Source of the DNA: Phlegmacium glaucopus
Taxonomy: Eukaryota; Basidiomycota; Agaricomycetes; Agaricales; Cortinariaceae
Direction: 5' to 3'
Length of the DNA stretch: 49,723 nt
NCBI GenBank assembly: GCA_015039465.1
Contig: MU130244.1
Location: 58,477-108,199, forward strand
Part shown: positions 21,801 to 34,720 of the stretch, piece after piece
Position numbering within the stretch: the first letter of the stretch is position 1
How the letters are laid out: each line of letters begins with the position of its first letter
Notes under the pieces: generated by a model
What the model saw: only the letters and a program-made list of their open reading frames with translations
Told to the model about the DNA's origin: nothing
Databases searched by the model: none
Translations under genes and position numbers: made by a program

Positions 21801-22106
21801 TGGAAGGTGACGGACAAACGGAATGAGTCAACCAAACCTTGGAACAATACATCCGCATCTACTGCAACTATCAGCAAGATAACTGGAGTTCCCTTCTCCC
21901 ATTAGCGGAATTCTCCTACAACAATACTCCGAGTGCCACTACCGGTGTATCTCCATTCTTCGCCAACAAAGGCTATGATCCGGCTCTCACTATCCATCCG
22001 GAGTACGACCTTGTATCCTCCCATGCTCACAAGTATGTTACGGACCTTAACGAACTCCACGAGGAACTCCGAAAAGCTATCCTTACTTCCCAGGAACAAT
22101 ACCAAC

Positions 22107-22333
22107 TGTTACAACTTCGAACGGCTCAGAGGAGTCTGGCCGTAAACAGTCGTATGAAGATCGTTCGTCGTTCGGTGAGCTCAAAAGAATACCAAGAGAT
22201 AAGTCTCGAGGCAGTGTCTTAGGAGTTTGAGAGAGTTCGAGAGCGAGGTAACCTAGGTTAGAATCTCAAGAATTAGCTAAGGTTACATCCAGTGTAACTA
22301 CGGTATTTATAGTAAGTAAAAGAGAGTCGTGCA
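22107..22333 (-). repeat. Gypsy-2 3' LTR, segment shared with the right LTR
   Basis: It is nearly identical to 28162-28388. The only differences I see are TG against CA in CAG(TG/CA)TCTT and C against T in GTT(C/T)GAGAG. All three can be explained by CpG decay. Confidence 0.9.
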
Positions 22334-25173
22334 GATACTAGCGCTTGAGGATCGTTAGTATGCTCGAAATTGACTGACCTCTGTGATATAGGAACCTAGA
22401 CTTGTATGTTGCTGTCAGATAAGACTAGTGTTCTTAAACTGAATAATGGCTTGGCGTGTTTTTGACTTGTCTGCTGTTCGAGCTACCAGCAACAAGGAGA
22501 GACTTAAGTTACAGTTGGAGTAGGTAAATGGTCCCTTGTTTTACTAAGTTAGGCTGCGAGATAGGGCTGCTCGACTGAAGACAGGGTTTCTACTGTTGCT
22601 GTTACTTCTGTAGTGCTACGAGGGACTAAGGGATAAACAATTAGACCAGCTGGAACTGAATGTTGTTGTCTATCGCTTGAGATGGCTGTATCTGTGGCTG
22701 CGGCGGCTGCGTAATGTGAGAAATGAGTTATTTCCTGGGAGATTAGATGTTTCACTAGAGCTTCTGACCAGCTGGCTCCTCAAATACCCTTTTGGTTAAG
22801 ATAAGATGTTTCCTTTCTTGATACAGGGAGTCTTGGCACTTGAGGCGGACTTTGATCAGTTTGTTAAAGTGCTAAGTGGTTGGCGACCTGTGGGACCTCT
22901 CAATCTTTGGATATTGAGCTAGAGGGTTGTAATGACCACCGGTCCTGAAGCATGAAAACACTTCTTGATACACTTTCCTACGAGACTAACGGTTGTTAAG
23001 TTCTAATTGGCTTTAGGTAGCTTTGGGAGAAAGAATGGCTAACTTCCCGGGTTTCTGAGAGCTGGAAAACGCTTAACGAGGTACCTGAACTAGTGACTAG
23101 AGGGTGGTTAGCTGCCGTTTCTGCGATAGAACCAGTACCAACTGGTGCCCGAATGTTTCCCCCACTAAGAATAGGGAACGCGTTTTTGTACGTGAAGTCT
23201 TCTGTAGCGAGTTAAAAACGAGCTGTTGGAGATGTTTGCTAAGCCTGAGGGGCTGTTTTACTAGAGGCTGTCTCTGGGGGCTAAATGACGGTTTCGGAAA
23301 CTTTTGGAGAAGTTTGATGAACCTTAACTTGTACGTTTCTGCTGCCGAAAGGTGGGAGTTAGGTTACCTTGATGGCTTGCAAAGTTGGTTCTTTATCTTC
23401 GAATGGAGAGTTAAATAACGAAGCTGTTGGGCTGTTCGACCAATTGGCGAGAGGGATGCGAACTTAAGTGAGTGTTATTGACTGCTGTAAGACCTGCTTT
23501 AGTTTGGGGAAAGCTTGACTAGTACCCTAGGAGTGGGGAACGGTAAGGGGAAAGTAAACTTTTGTGCGATAAGGGACGGCAACTTCTTGCTTGTGCCTTT
23601 AATGAGTTTCTGGTTCTCCTTCGTGAACGACGTGTGCTTGACCGTGCTGTGGCTTACCTTTTGGCCTAGTTTAGTTTGAAGGTTGGCAAGTTTCTTCCTG
23701 TTGATCAGACCAATCTGAGGTCTTTAGATTTTTGCTTAATGTTGTTCTTCTAGCGTGGTTCTACTCTTCCTGGTAAGGGATAGCTTTTTCAGGAACCTGG
23801 GGAGTGGATAGCTGACTTTGAGGGACTTTGTACCTTCTAAGTGTTGCAAAAGGTGCGTATGGAGGAGTACGGAATGCAGCTTTTGCTTCATGTGCCTGGT
23901 TTAAAGGATTTTGGTGGGCGACTTTAGTAGCTACCTGTTCTTCTTATGTTTCATCTTAGTTAGTATCCTGTGTCTTTTGCTCCTGCGCCTATAGTTAAGT
24001 TCTAGGCTACCTTTCTAATGGGCTAGAGGCTTCGATGCACCCTTGGCCTTAGCGTGTAGTTTTTGCGACTGCTGTGCAACTGCGAAATATTTGTTTCGGT
24101 AGTAGACTTGTTCTAGTCGAAGATTTGTACGCAATGTGGAGAATGGTTGTGCTTGTTCAACTGCTCCTCAAAAATTCCAAGTAGTTGCAGTATCGGTTTT
24201 AACCGCTACTTAAACTCCTGAATTCTGAGCGGGAACTTTTTGTTGCTCTGCTGTTAAAGTGGGAAGGAGTTAAGCTAAAGCTTTAGTTGATAAGGGCTTA
24301 GGTGACGGGTAGGAAGATTTTTACGGGGCTTAGGGAGCGAGGGGAAGAAGAAGGAGAGCGAGACGAGCGGGAGTAGGTGGTTAGTAGCTGAAGTGAGTGC
24401 TGCTTAAAAGGAGAATGTATGTTTGGTCTTTGCTATAGTTGTTAGAATGAGGAAAAGAAGCTGGCTTGGGACAAGAAATGTAGTTCAAGGATATAAAAGT
24501 GGTGCAGCTTGTTTCGGAGAATGCTCGGTTTGCTCTTCAGCTAATAAATGTTTACGTTCGACTGTGTCACAAACTGTTGTACCGACCAACGCCAGATCGT
24601 GTTGTTTAACTTGGGGAGTAGTCTGACTTAGCTGCTTTGGCGGGGTTGGCTGCTGGAAGAGGGATGGGTGTTGCTCTTCCAAAAAGAGGGGAAAGGTAAG
24701 GACTGAGTCGAAGAGGACCCTGGGTAGAGTTGGGGTAGCAATAGCTGCTGCTGCTACTTCAAGAATATGGTGCAGTGACAAGACAGACGTTAAGACTGTT
24801 GGTAAGGAGAGCTGATACAATAAAACGAGGACCGCCGCTTGTCCAGTAGGAACTGTTGCTTGCCGGCGAGTGACCTATGTGGGCTACGTTGATGACGGTG
24901 CTTCTTCCTGTGCCCACCGCTGTAACGGGCCTGATGTATGGTCTTGCTGATAAGAATCTTAGACTCAGCTTAAGCCTCAGAAGCTGCATTTTACCCCCAT
25001 TACAATGCTTGAAAGAAAAGAAAAAGAATAGAGGTGGCTTGTACACGGGCAAAGTGGATGTACGCAAGGTGGAAGAGGGAAAGTAAAGGCGAATGTATAC
25101 GGAAGGAGTAAAGAAAGTAGCAAAGTGGATAAATATGAATACGTGTGGATGAATGTACGTTTGCAAAGTAGAT
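22334..25173. other. Long non-coding stretch, possibly the rest of a long Gypsy-2 LTR
   Basis: This 2.8-kb stretch has no gene that I can support. It follows the shared LTR segment directly. Close to the N gap (25000-25173) it contains AAGTGGAT/GTACG-type degenerate repeats and an AGAAAAGAAAAAGAA run similar in style to 28390-28560 of the right LTR. It may be the interior of a roughly 3-kb LTR that is internally deleted in the other copy. A separate insertion, or a mis-join at the gap, would also fit. Confidence 0.4.
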
Positions 25174-25928
25174 NNNNNNNNNNNNNNNNNNNNNNNNNNN
25201 NNNNNNNNNNNNNNNNNNNNNNNNNNNNNNNNNNNNNNNNNNNNNNNNNNNNNNNNNNNNNNNNNNNNNNNNNNNNNNNNNNNNNNNNNNNNNNNNNNNN
25301 NNNNNNNNNNNNNNNNNNNNNNNNNNNNNNNNNNNNNNNNNNNNNNNNNNNNNNNNNNNNNNNNNNNNNNNNNNNNNNNNNNNNNNNNNNNNNNNNNNNN
25401 NNNNNNNNNNNNNNNNNNNNNNNNNNNNNNNNNNNNNNNNNNNNNNNNNNNNNNNNNNNNNNNNNNNNNNNNNNNNNNNNNNNNNNNNNNNNNNNNNNNN
25501 NNNNNNNNNNNNNNNNNNNNNNNNNNNNNNNNNNNNNNNNNNNNNNNNNNNNNNNNNNNNNNNNNNNNNNNNNNNNNNNNNNNNNNNNNNNNNNNNNNNN
25601 NNNNNNNNNNNNNNNNNNNNNNNNNNNNNNNNNNNNNNNNNNNNNNNNNNNNNNNNNNNNNNNNNNNNNNNNNNNNNNNNNNNNNNNNNNNNNNNNNNNN
25701 NNNNNNNNNNNNNNNNNNNNNNNNNNNNNNNNNNNNNNNNNNNNNNNNNNNNNNNNNNNNNNNNNNNNNNNNNNNNNNNNNNNNNNNNNNNNNNNNNNNN
25801 NNNNNNNNNNNNNNNNNNNNNNNNNNNNNNNNNNNNNNNNNNNNNNNNNNNNNNNNNNNNNNNNNNNNNNNNNNNNNNNNNNNNNNNNNNNNNNNNNNNN
25901 NNNNNNNNNNNNNNNNNNNNNNNNNNNN
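25174..25928. other. Assembly gap (755 N)
   Basis: All bases are N. Open frames that run across it are artefacts. The gap cuts the Gypsy-2 RT. Its true size is unknown, and the rest of pol would need at least 2 kb. Confidence 0.99.
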
Positions 25929-26944
<1,016 letters not shown>

Positions 26945-26961
26945 CGATTCAGATCTCCGCT

Positions 26962-27962
26962 TTAAAAATCCTCATCTTCATCAACTTCTACTATCTTTTC
27001 ATCTTCGTTGATGCCGAGTTGAAGGTTGGCGAGTTTTTCATGTTCGTCTCGAGATAGTCCTTTGATCAAGGAATGGATGTCTTTGACCGAGAGTTTCTTC
27101 TGGTCGTTTTGGTTGTTGTTGTTCGAGGATCCTTGATTTCTGTTTCCTTGATATCCTCCTTCGTCTTCTCTTTGCAGTCTCTGGAGATATGGCCTGGCTT
27201 GTCGCATTTGAAACAGAGGCCTTTGCGCATGTATTCTCCTCGTTTTTCGTAGCTCATCGCGTCTGGGTCGCTTCGTCTGTTGTTGGAGGACCAATTCCTT
27301 CCTTCGTATCTTGGTTTCTCTTCTCGGTAAACTGGGTCATACAGTTTCTTGGTCGGTTGTTCGGATTGTAAAAGTGCCATGGCGAATCGGTATTGGGAAT
27401 CATATTGGATCGCCCTGTCTTTCCAGCCTTTGATTGTCATAGGGACGTCTAGGCCTAGTAGGATTTTTCGCGTCAGGGATGGGTTTAGGACTTTTCGGAA
27501 CATGTAGGTCAGATGAATGTTATCTGATGCACTAGTTTCTTCCAGTCCGGCCTGTCATGTCAAAAGGGAAAATTCCGTGACAATTTGTTCTGCCGACTTC
27601 TTTCCTTGTCTAAGAAGGGTCAGCTTGTGGATCGCGTCTTGGATCCGGTTCACTTCTTTGAATTGTTCAGTGATTGTGTCATAGAAGGCGTCGAGGGTCG
27701 GGAGGGTGATTTTCCCGTTAGCGTTAGTGATACTGTCGATCCACATCTCTTTCCACTGTCCGGCCTCTCCATCATTCATAAAAGAAAGGATGAAAGCGAT
27801 CTTTGGTCCGTCTGCATCATAGAGTCTGTCGTTTACGCTGAAGTATATTTTACATTCCTGGAGGAACATTCTGACTTTGCGTCTGTCGCCTGTGAAGGGC
27901 GTCGGTTTGTTGAGTTGTAATTCTCTCGGGACATGGGGAGTTTGAGAAGTTTCTCCAGCCAT
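26962..27962 (-). pseudogene. Gypsy-2 Gag
   Basis: The start is ATG at 27962 (MAGETSQTPHVPRELQLNKP). The capsid core has PTPFTGDRRKVRMFLQECK and AGQWKEMW. An in-frame TGA (27555-27557) follows FSLLT. The same frame then continues through KILLGLDVP and one knuckle CFKCDKPGHISRDC. Shortly after the knuckle the sensible frame shifts by one (GGYQGNRNQGSS, then LSVKDIHSLIKGLSRDEHEK, ending near 26962). One nonsense and one frameshift change thus disable this copy. Confidence 0.85.
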
Positions 27963-28161
27963 TGTTCGTTCGTTCGGGTTTGATTTGTTTGTTCGTAGAA
28001 GAGTAGAAGTCCTTGCTCTGTCTTCTTATACTGGATCAAGTATTTAACTTTTCACAGTATTCGTTCGGATCGGTTCGTCGGTGTTTCGGTTTTCGGGTTC
28101 GGCTAGATATAACCAACGCTTCTAAGAAGAGAGCGTGTAGAAATACAATAGCTAATTCTTT

Positions 28162-28560
28162 TGTTACAACTTCGAACGGCTCAGAGGAGTCTGGCCGTAA
28201 ACAGTCGTATGAAGATCGTTCGTCGTTCGGTGAGCTCAAAAGAATACCAAGAGATAAGTCTCGAGGCAGCATCTTAGGAGTTTGAGAGAGTTTGAGAGCG
28301 AGGTAACCTAGGTTAGAATCTCAAGAATTAGCTAAGGTTACATCCAGTGTAACTACGGTATTTATAGTAAGTAAAAGAGAGTCGTGCATAGATGAAACGT
28401 TTGCATGTAAGTAGGTGTGCATAAGTATAAATAGGTGAAACGATGAAAGAAATGAGGAAGGCATATGTAAGCGGAAATGAAAGGGAGAAGGTGGAACGCA
28501 TGTAGGTGAAACGGGCACATGTTCGGTGGAGATAAGAAAAAGAAAAGAAAGTTCGTAACA
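28162..28560 (-). repeat. Gypsy-2 5' LTR (399 bp)
   Basis: It runs from TGTTACAAC to GTTCGTAACA on the plus strand. The inner 227 bases match the left end of the element. The outer 172 bases have no matching partner at 22334 onward, so the two LTRs are unequal. They contain degenerate GTAGGTG/GATGAAA repeats and a purine-rich AGAAAAAGAAAAGAAAG run. Confidence 0.85.
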
Positions 28561-29275
28561 CCAACGTTCCGCAGACAAGCGTCGGATTCCTCCTCTGGAC
28601 TTCAAGATTGGAGATCGAGCCTTTGTCAAAGCACAATTCTTCCGTACGACCAGACCTTCAAAGAAACTCTCCAAGAAGTATCTTGGTCCGTATGAGATTA
28701 TTGCTCAGGCAGGTCCTTTGTCCTGGACCCTTTGTCTTCCCGACAACATGCGTGCTGTCCATCCCGTCTTCCATGTCTCCATGCTAGAGCCCTCCGTTAC
28801 GAACACTATTCCAGATCGTACTCAACCTCCACCTCCTCCGGTTGTCATTGACGGAGAGCAGGAATTCGAGGTCTCCGAAATATTGGACTCTAAATTGGAT
28901 AACAGACGGCGCGTATGCAAACTTCTGTACCTAGTCAAGTGGTCTGGCTATGAAGGTACTGATGAAGAAACTTCCTGGTTACCAGCTAATGAGTTAGGAC
29001 ACGCATCCGAACTTGTTTCTGATTTCCACCAGAGCTATCCGACTAAACCCGGACCTCTTCCGCTCTCTTGATTTCTTTTCCTTTTCTTTCCTTGTTTCTC
29101 TGTTCCATTCTTTGTCCCTTCCGTTCTATTCCTTTCTATTCCTTTCCGCTATCTTATTCTTCTGTTTCACAAAACAAAGTTAAGAAAACAAAATTTTTAT
29201 AAAAAAAACAAGACAACAAGAAATAACAAGAAAGAAAAAAAAGAAAAAAATTATATACAACTTATTTTTTCTATT

Positions 29276-31230
29276 CTACTCTTTTGTTTTCTCTACTCCT
29301 TCCATCCTCTCTCCCTCCGCTCTGTCCATCCTCTCTGTCTCCGCTCCCAACCCTCCTTCCACCTCCGACTCTTCTCCGTCATCCGTTTCCGACTCCTCAT
29401 CTTCCATCTCCTCTTGCCTCTCCGTTTCCACTCCCTTCTCCGCTTTCGTCACTTCCTTCCGTTTTCTCTCCTCTTCTCTCCTTGCTTCCTGTGGAATGGG
29501 TTTCGCTTGCGCAATGTGCGCATACTTCCTTGTTTTTACATGCTGCGCGGATGTGGCCAAACAGCTGACATTTGTTACAGCGTAATGGTTCGCGAAGGTC
29601 CTTGCGCGTAGTGACCGTCTGTCCTTCAATAAAAACTTTCTTGCATAGCAAGTGGTTAGCAGCTTCAGGAGAGGAACAGACTACCTTCAAAGATGCTACT
29701 TTCTGGTTGGGCAAGCAACGGTGAACCTGTTTGAGCCAGGTAGCTGAGGAGATGGAGCCGGGCTGTAGGTTATTGCTGGTTTCGAGGTCGGCGATGCATA
29801 CAGCATTGCTGGGGTCGAAGTTACCGGTGCATGGAACGAACTTGAAGATAAGGTTGTATCCTTTAGCCTTGATGGCGGCAGAGAGGCCTAGATGTAAGGG
29901 GAGGAAGTCAGGGTGTTCAATGGTATAGGTACGGAAGCGATTGGCAGATTCAGGAGAATCTAGGTCAAGAAGAAATGCGCCTCGCTCGAGGGCCTGGATG
30001 CCCCTGATAGTGGTCTTTGACTGGCTGCTGTCATCTGTGGTATCAAAAAGGAGTCTGTCTTCATCAAGCTCTGCGAGGCCTGTGTTCAGGTCGTTGCGTA
30101 GCTTCTGGATTCCCTTGGGAGAGCGGTCTTGAGGGGGGGAGGCATCGTCGGTCCCTACTTGGACCAGGATATTTCTTGCTGTGAGGATGAGGCGTTGTTG
30201 GAGTCGAGTAGTATCTACGGTTGCAGCAGGGTTATGGGATGAGGGGGGGACGGTCGGTTGTGATGGGTGGAAGCTGGGAAGGGACGGCCATTGGGGGGTG
30301 GGAGCAGGTGCTGCTAGGCTGGAAGTAGCTAGTTTCGAAACTATGTCAGTTAGGCTGTCCGTGGTTTCCCGGGTTTGTCTGGTTGCGTCTTTGAGTTCTA
30401 GTGTTGTGGACGCTTGCTGGGTGGTGCTGGCCTCCAGGAAGGCCTGAGTATTGAGGAGCGCTGTGGTTATACTGGTTAGTTCGGAAGATATTTTACTTGT
30501 CACAGCAGAGGCGAGGGCAGATGAGGTCGTGTCGGTGATATCATCTTCCAGGGTGAAGGCTACAGCACGGACGGCGTTGATTGCCTCCTGTGGCATTTTA
30601 GGTAATAGGGAGACAGTTAGAAGGATCTTGACCATTTTGGAACGGTCGTAGTCTTCTCTGGACAGGATCCAGCCTTTGGTTTCAAGCCATTTGCGGGCAT
30701 CAAGGGAGTTAGTAATGGGCCCTGAGTTACCGTTGATTAAGGAATTGATTTCGGACCGCAAGGCCAGGCCACGTTGAGATGCAGGCGGGGTCCTGTCATT
30801 TGTAGGAAAGGATGCCAAATTTTTGGCTGCCCTACCTTTATCTTTGTCCCTGTCCATAGGGAGAAAGTATGCAGATAGAATGGTGTGGGTAGACCGGGAA
30901 GGTGAGCTGGTAGGTTGGCAGGTGGGTGAAGAGGCGGGGGAGAGGCAAAGAAATTAAGAGGAAGGATACATTTAGTGGCAACTTGGACCAGGACCCCGAG
31001 AGAGGTGATGATGGTAAGAGGTCAAGATGTGTCCCCTCTACCCTTTGTCTCTCCGCTTCCGCCTTCCATCTCTCCTCCTCCTCCTCTAGCCTCCGAGCCT
31101 CCTCAATCTCCGCTTCTTCCTGCCTCTCCTCCTCCTCCTGCTCTTTCCGTCGTTGCTCTCTTGCTTCTTCAAGCCTTGCTCGTTGCGAGGCAGGAGGAAG
31201 GGAGGGGCCAGCTTTGTTGTTGTTGCTCAT
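29276..31230 (-). CDS. LINE ORF1-like protein (coiled coil and CCHC knuckles), antisense within Gypsy-1
   Basis: A first exon from ATG 31230 (MSNNNKAGPSLPPASQRARL) encodes a very charged Glu/Arg coiled coil to about 31040. After a probable intron the frame opens near 30850 (DKDKGRAAKNLASFPTND), with ILSREDYDRSKMVKILLTV and AINAVRAVAFTLEDD. Late in the protein are RGAFLLDLDSPESANRF, GSISSATWLKQVHR and a knuckle pair, CNKCQLFGHIRAAC then CAHC. This is the layout I know from ORF1 of fungal LINEs, an RNA-binding partner of the retrotransposon RNP. The end is charged low complexity; one frame stops near 29397 and another near 29276. No ORF2 (endonuclease/RT) is present, which is odd for a LINE copy that keeps its 5' part. 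Confidence 0.65.
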
Positions 31231-31298
31231 GGTGTTTTTATTACGAGGATGGGTTTGTGAGAGTTAACCGAAGTGAAGAGTCACCACAGTCTCTGACG

Positions 31299-31309
31299 GT
31301 CTTTATACC
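31299..31309 (-). promoter_or_regulatory. TATA box of the antisense ORF1-like gene
   Basis: The minus strand reads GTATAAAGACC about 70-80 bases upstream of the ORF1-like ATG (31230). The box lies only about 60 bases from the Gypsy-1 3' LTR, so the antisense gene appears to have its own promoter. Confidence 0.45.
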
Positions 31310-31370
31310 ACGTCAACCTCGCATGGACCATCACGTGGCCTCGAGGGTCTCAGCCTTGACAGGGAGGTAC

Positions 31371-31942
31371 TGTTACATTCCATCATACGTTACTCCGGTC
31401 CAGCTCCGTCGGAGCTGTCTCTGGCAGTCCGTACTCCATACAGTGCCTTCCCCTTATATCCCGAACTACTCTTCCTATGTTCAACTCCGAGACATTTCCG
31501 TGACATTCCGGTTCCTCCGTCTATACTCCAAACCCGTTACCACTTCTTCGCCACTACCACTATTCTTTGTCATCATCCTTCCCACCATCAGTCAGCATAC
31601 CCGCTATGGATTATTCACCCAAGAATGCAGGACCTTCTCCGGGAGCAGAACGCAGCACTTATATTTATCTTTTATATTTTGGTTGCTATTCCTTTATTTA
31701 TTTAAGTACTCAAAACTTATATGTTTCCCCTCAGTTCAAATATCAACTTAGTTTCCCTCCCTTATTCTTCCTCTGAGTTCTCTGCAACTTCCGGTCCACT
31801 CCGTCCCCATTTACTCTCCGAAATCAGGACACGAAGGTTCTGGGTAGCACAGCACATAAGCTGAGGCTAAGTCCTATTCCGTTCCGTGGTTCCGTTCCGA
31901 TACTCCGTCCGATATTCCGGAACAGAGTTCTTGAACTTAACA
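31371..31942 (+). repeat. Gypsy-1 3' LTR
   Basis: It is 572 bp, the same length as the 5' LTR. It is preceded by a purine-rich GACAGGGAGGTAC that can serve as the polypurine tract, and followed by the TSD ATTCA (31943-31947). Confidence 0.95.
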
Positions 31943-32111
31943 ATTCACTTCAACTAACACACACAACAACAACAGTAATTTGGATCAATTAAAGGATGAT
32001 CAAACTTGTAAAGTGGTTTTGCAATTTATGGCTTGCACCAACAATCAGCAGAAGAATTCCTAAGACTTCTCTGATTGATTTACAATTTGTGTACACAAAA
32101 GTCCAAGACTT

Positions 32112-32636
32112 TGTTACAACTTCAACACAATTGCATACACAAGAAGACTCAAACTTCTGCTATGACTTTAACACAATTGCATACACAAGAAGCCCTCTTG
32201 CTTCTGCTATGACTTTAACACAACAACAACTTTTACAGCAATTCAACAATTATTGCAACAAGTCAAACAACTCTGAGAAACTGATTTATTTTCAAGTCCA
32301 CTACTCAAAGACAAGTGTTCTTGCTCAATGTCTAAGACAGTGAGCTGTACTAGGTTGCAAATGAGGGGGGGAAAGAAAGAATCCAATTTTCTGACTATTT
32401 ACAAACCCTGGGAGGTATTTTATACATTTGAGATATTTAAAAATAGATAATGTCCAAAAATAGATATACTGGTTCCTGGTACCCTTACTTTGGTTCTGGC
32501 ACCATGTGCACTCATTGTTCCTGAAAATATAGGGGTTGTCTATTTTTAGCCCCATGTTACTAATTTTAGGTAGTTTCCACCCCTCTTGATGGGAACTGTG
32601 CCTATTGTGCCTGGAAACAATCTTTATGATTGTTCA
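32112..32636 (-). mobile_element. Copia-like LTR relic
   Basis: The sequence begins TGTTACAAC and ends ATTGTTCA on the plus strand. Read on the minus strand it is preceded by GGATAGGGGGAGTGC (complement of 32637-32651), a classic Ty1/Copia polypurine tract. A 46-base period (ACACAATTGCATACACAAGAAG at 32125 and 32171) repeats inside. The flanking 31948-32111 and 32652-33084 are AT-rich with no coding sequence I can support. I found no TSD, so the ends are provisional. Confidence 0.45.
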
Positions 32637-33090
32637 GCACTCCCCCTATCCTTAATCATCATGATTCCCACACAATCACATGGTTCCACTATCTTGGTTA
32701 TTCTGCTTCCACTGTTGCTAGGGCACCAACTTCCCCTGAATATTTATTAATAATATTCTGTTGCTCCAAAATCACACCACATTGCTAACCCAATATTGTT
32801 TATTTAACTTTTCCTGTGCCAAGTCTATAAGGATATTCATGGATTTATTGGTTTTAATCCAGACATGCAATTTGTAGTGTAACAAATGATAGTCTATTGA
32901 CCACACTTATTAACTATATGCATTTAAGTCACACAGTAATAGGTCTAATCAGCAGTTGTAGGGTAAACAACTCTGATTCCCTTGTCTATTATCAGTTGTA
33001 TTAGCCAGTTATTGGTGCATTAATTAATATTTATGCTGAAATAATAGATAAAAATTGCAAAAACCATGCTTATGCAGATTTAAATCATAT

Positions 33091-33675
33091 CAATGCATGT
33101 AAAGGGTCTTCGGGTTTAAAATTTATTGATGGAGGCCCTTTTTCATATTCTGCAACAGCATTGTCACCCAAATCAAGGCGCATCTGCAGCCAGGACCACT
33201 CAATTGAGATATTGTGCACGCTGCGAAGGTAGCAGTGTGCAGCCAGAACAGAAAGGTCGTAATCAGGGTGAAATATCTGGCTGCATAGAATCAATTTCAG
33301 AGGGGTATATTAAGTTTCAAACAGAAGACCTTTACCGAAGAGCGTTTACAAGTCCATACAGTTGGGTTGTCTCAGAGCCACAATCAGTAGTAAATTGGAG
33401 TGGAAGGCCTGAATTAGAATTCAGCTACGATAGAAGGCATTTAAAAAAAGCAGTACCTTTGTACCTCTCAACAAGGCAGAGAAAGAGGTAACCAATTATG
33501 TCACCCATTCGATTGCTAGGAACTACCCAAGCACCAAGCCATCTTGCTGTTGCGTCATCGACAACACCCCATATTTGGAAACCTATCTTGTAGAGTTTGC
33601 CGTGGCCATCACCCAACCACCTCTCATGAATTCCAATTGGGGCTTTGGGAACACGGTGAATCCTCTTTGCCCCAG
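33091..33675 (-). CDS. Catalytic exons of the integrase-core DDE gene
   Basis: Read on the minus strand: AKRIHRVPKAPIGIHERW, then GDGHGK (first catalytic Asp), WLGAWVVPSNRMGDIIGYLF and CLVERYK. After an intron a short exon gives LQFTTDCGSETTQLYGL (second Asp). After another intron come QIFHPDYDLSVLAAH, YLRSVHNISIEWSWLQMRL (catalytic Glu in ISIE) and GDNAV. This D-D-E layout is the fungal integrase-core family, RNase-H-fold transposase or integrase relatives. The three catalytic residues are intact. It is split from its C-terminus by Gypsy-1 and from its N-terminus by a solo LTR. It is the likely transposase of the large TIR element. Confidence 0.78.
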
Positions 33676-34259
33676 TGTTACATTCCGTCATACGTTACTC
33701 CGGTCCGACTCCGTCGGAGTTGTTTCCGGAAGTCCGTACTCCATTCCAGTACTTTCCCTTGTTTCCGGTTCTACTCCACCTACGTCCGACTCCGAGACTT
33801 TTCCGTATCATTCCGACTCTTCCGACGTCACTCCAAACCCATTACCACTTCTTCACCTCTACCACTATTCTTTGTCATCATCCTTCCCACCATCAGTCAG
33901 CATACCCGCCATGGATTATTCACCCAAGAATGCAGGACCTTTTCCGGGAGCAGAACACAGCACTTATATTTATCTTTTATATTTCGGTTGCTATCCTTTA
34001 TATATTTAAGTACTCGAAACTTGTATGTTTTCCCTCAGTTCGAATATCAACTTAGTTTCCTCCTCTTGTTTTCCCTCTAAGTCACTGAGGGCTTCCGACT
34101 TGTTACTTTCTTCTTACGTTCCGAAATCAGGACACCTTAGGAGCTGGGCGGCACAGCACACACGCTGAGGCCAACGTCCTTTCCGGGTTACTGTTCCGGT
34201 TCCGTTCCGTCCGTTCCGGAGTAACTCCGACGTGACTCCCTTTGTTCTAAAGCTTAACA
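33676..34259. mobile_element. Solo LTR of the Gypsy-1 family (584 bp), inside the integrase exon
   Basis: It begins TGTTACATTCC and ends AGCTTAACA, flanked by a perfect 5-bp TSD CCCAG (33671-33675 and 34260-34264). Removing it and one TSD joins FLAREPG to AKRIHRVPK on the minus strand without a gap, so it hit the coding exon. It is closer to the LTR at 8742 than to the Gypsy-1 LTRs. Confidence 0.93.
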
Positions 34260-34720
34260 CCCAGGCTCACGAGCAAGAAACACCTCCGCATCGTGAACAT
34301 GCATAATGCTGGAAATGTTATCACATGATAGTTGAATACCTTGGTCATGAGCGATATGGTTTTTAATAGTCGAGAGCCCTTGTCGTTTGGAAGGATCTCT
34401 GTCGAGCTGCTGTAAAACAACCTGTTCCTTCTCCTTGTTGGTGAGCTGCTGTAATTTGGAGCGAGGCCCATATCATTGAAGCTCATTCCTTTGGCACTTG
34501 ATGCAGGAAACACTGTTAAAGTAGTCACTCATGAGTTAATAGTCTGAAAAACAATCAATGACCAATGACTTACCTGGCTGAAATCCCATACTCTGCAAGC
34601 CGCCTCTGCTTGATGCAATCATTGCTGGATATACCCTCTCGATGATATTTTGAAAGGGCTTCAGCAAGGAGAGGATCCTCTGCTGATGCTAAATTGTATT
34701 TCAGATCATTATAAAGAAAT
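34260..34720 (-). pseudogene. N-terminal exons of the integrase-core DDE gene
   Basis: Read on the minus strand, one exon ends ISSNDCIKQRRLAEYGISA before a GTAAGTC donor. The next reads SCIKCQRNELQ, then an in-frame TGA (34473-34475), then YGPRSKLQQLTNKEKEQVV, LDRDPSKRQGLSTI, and VHDAEVFLAREPG up to the solo LTR. This resembles the DNA-binding, helix-turn-helix-like head of the family. The TGA means that this copy cannot make a full protein. Confidence 0.65.

Noticed and set aside
22334..25173. Hidden genes in the 2.8-kb stretch of Gypsy-2
   Set aside because: Only short scattered frames, with no splice-consistent exon chains or motifs.
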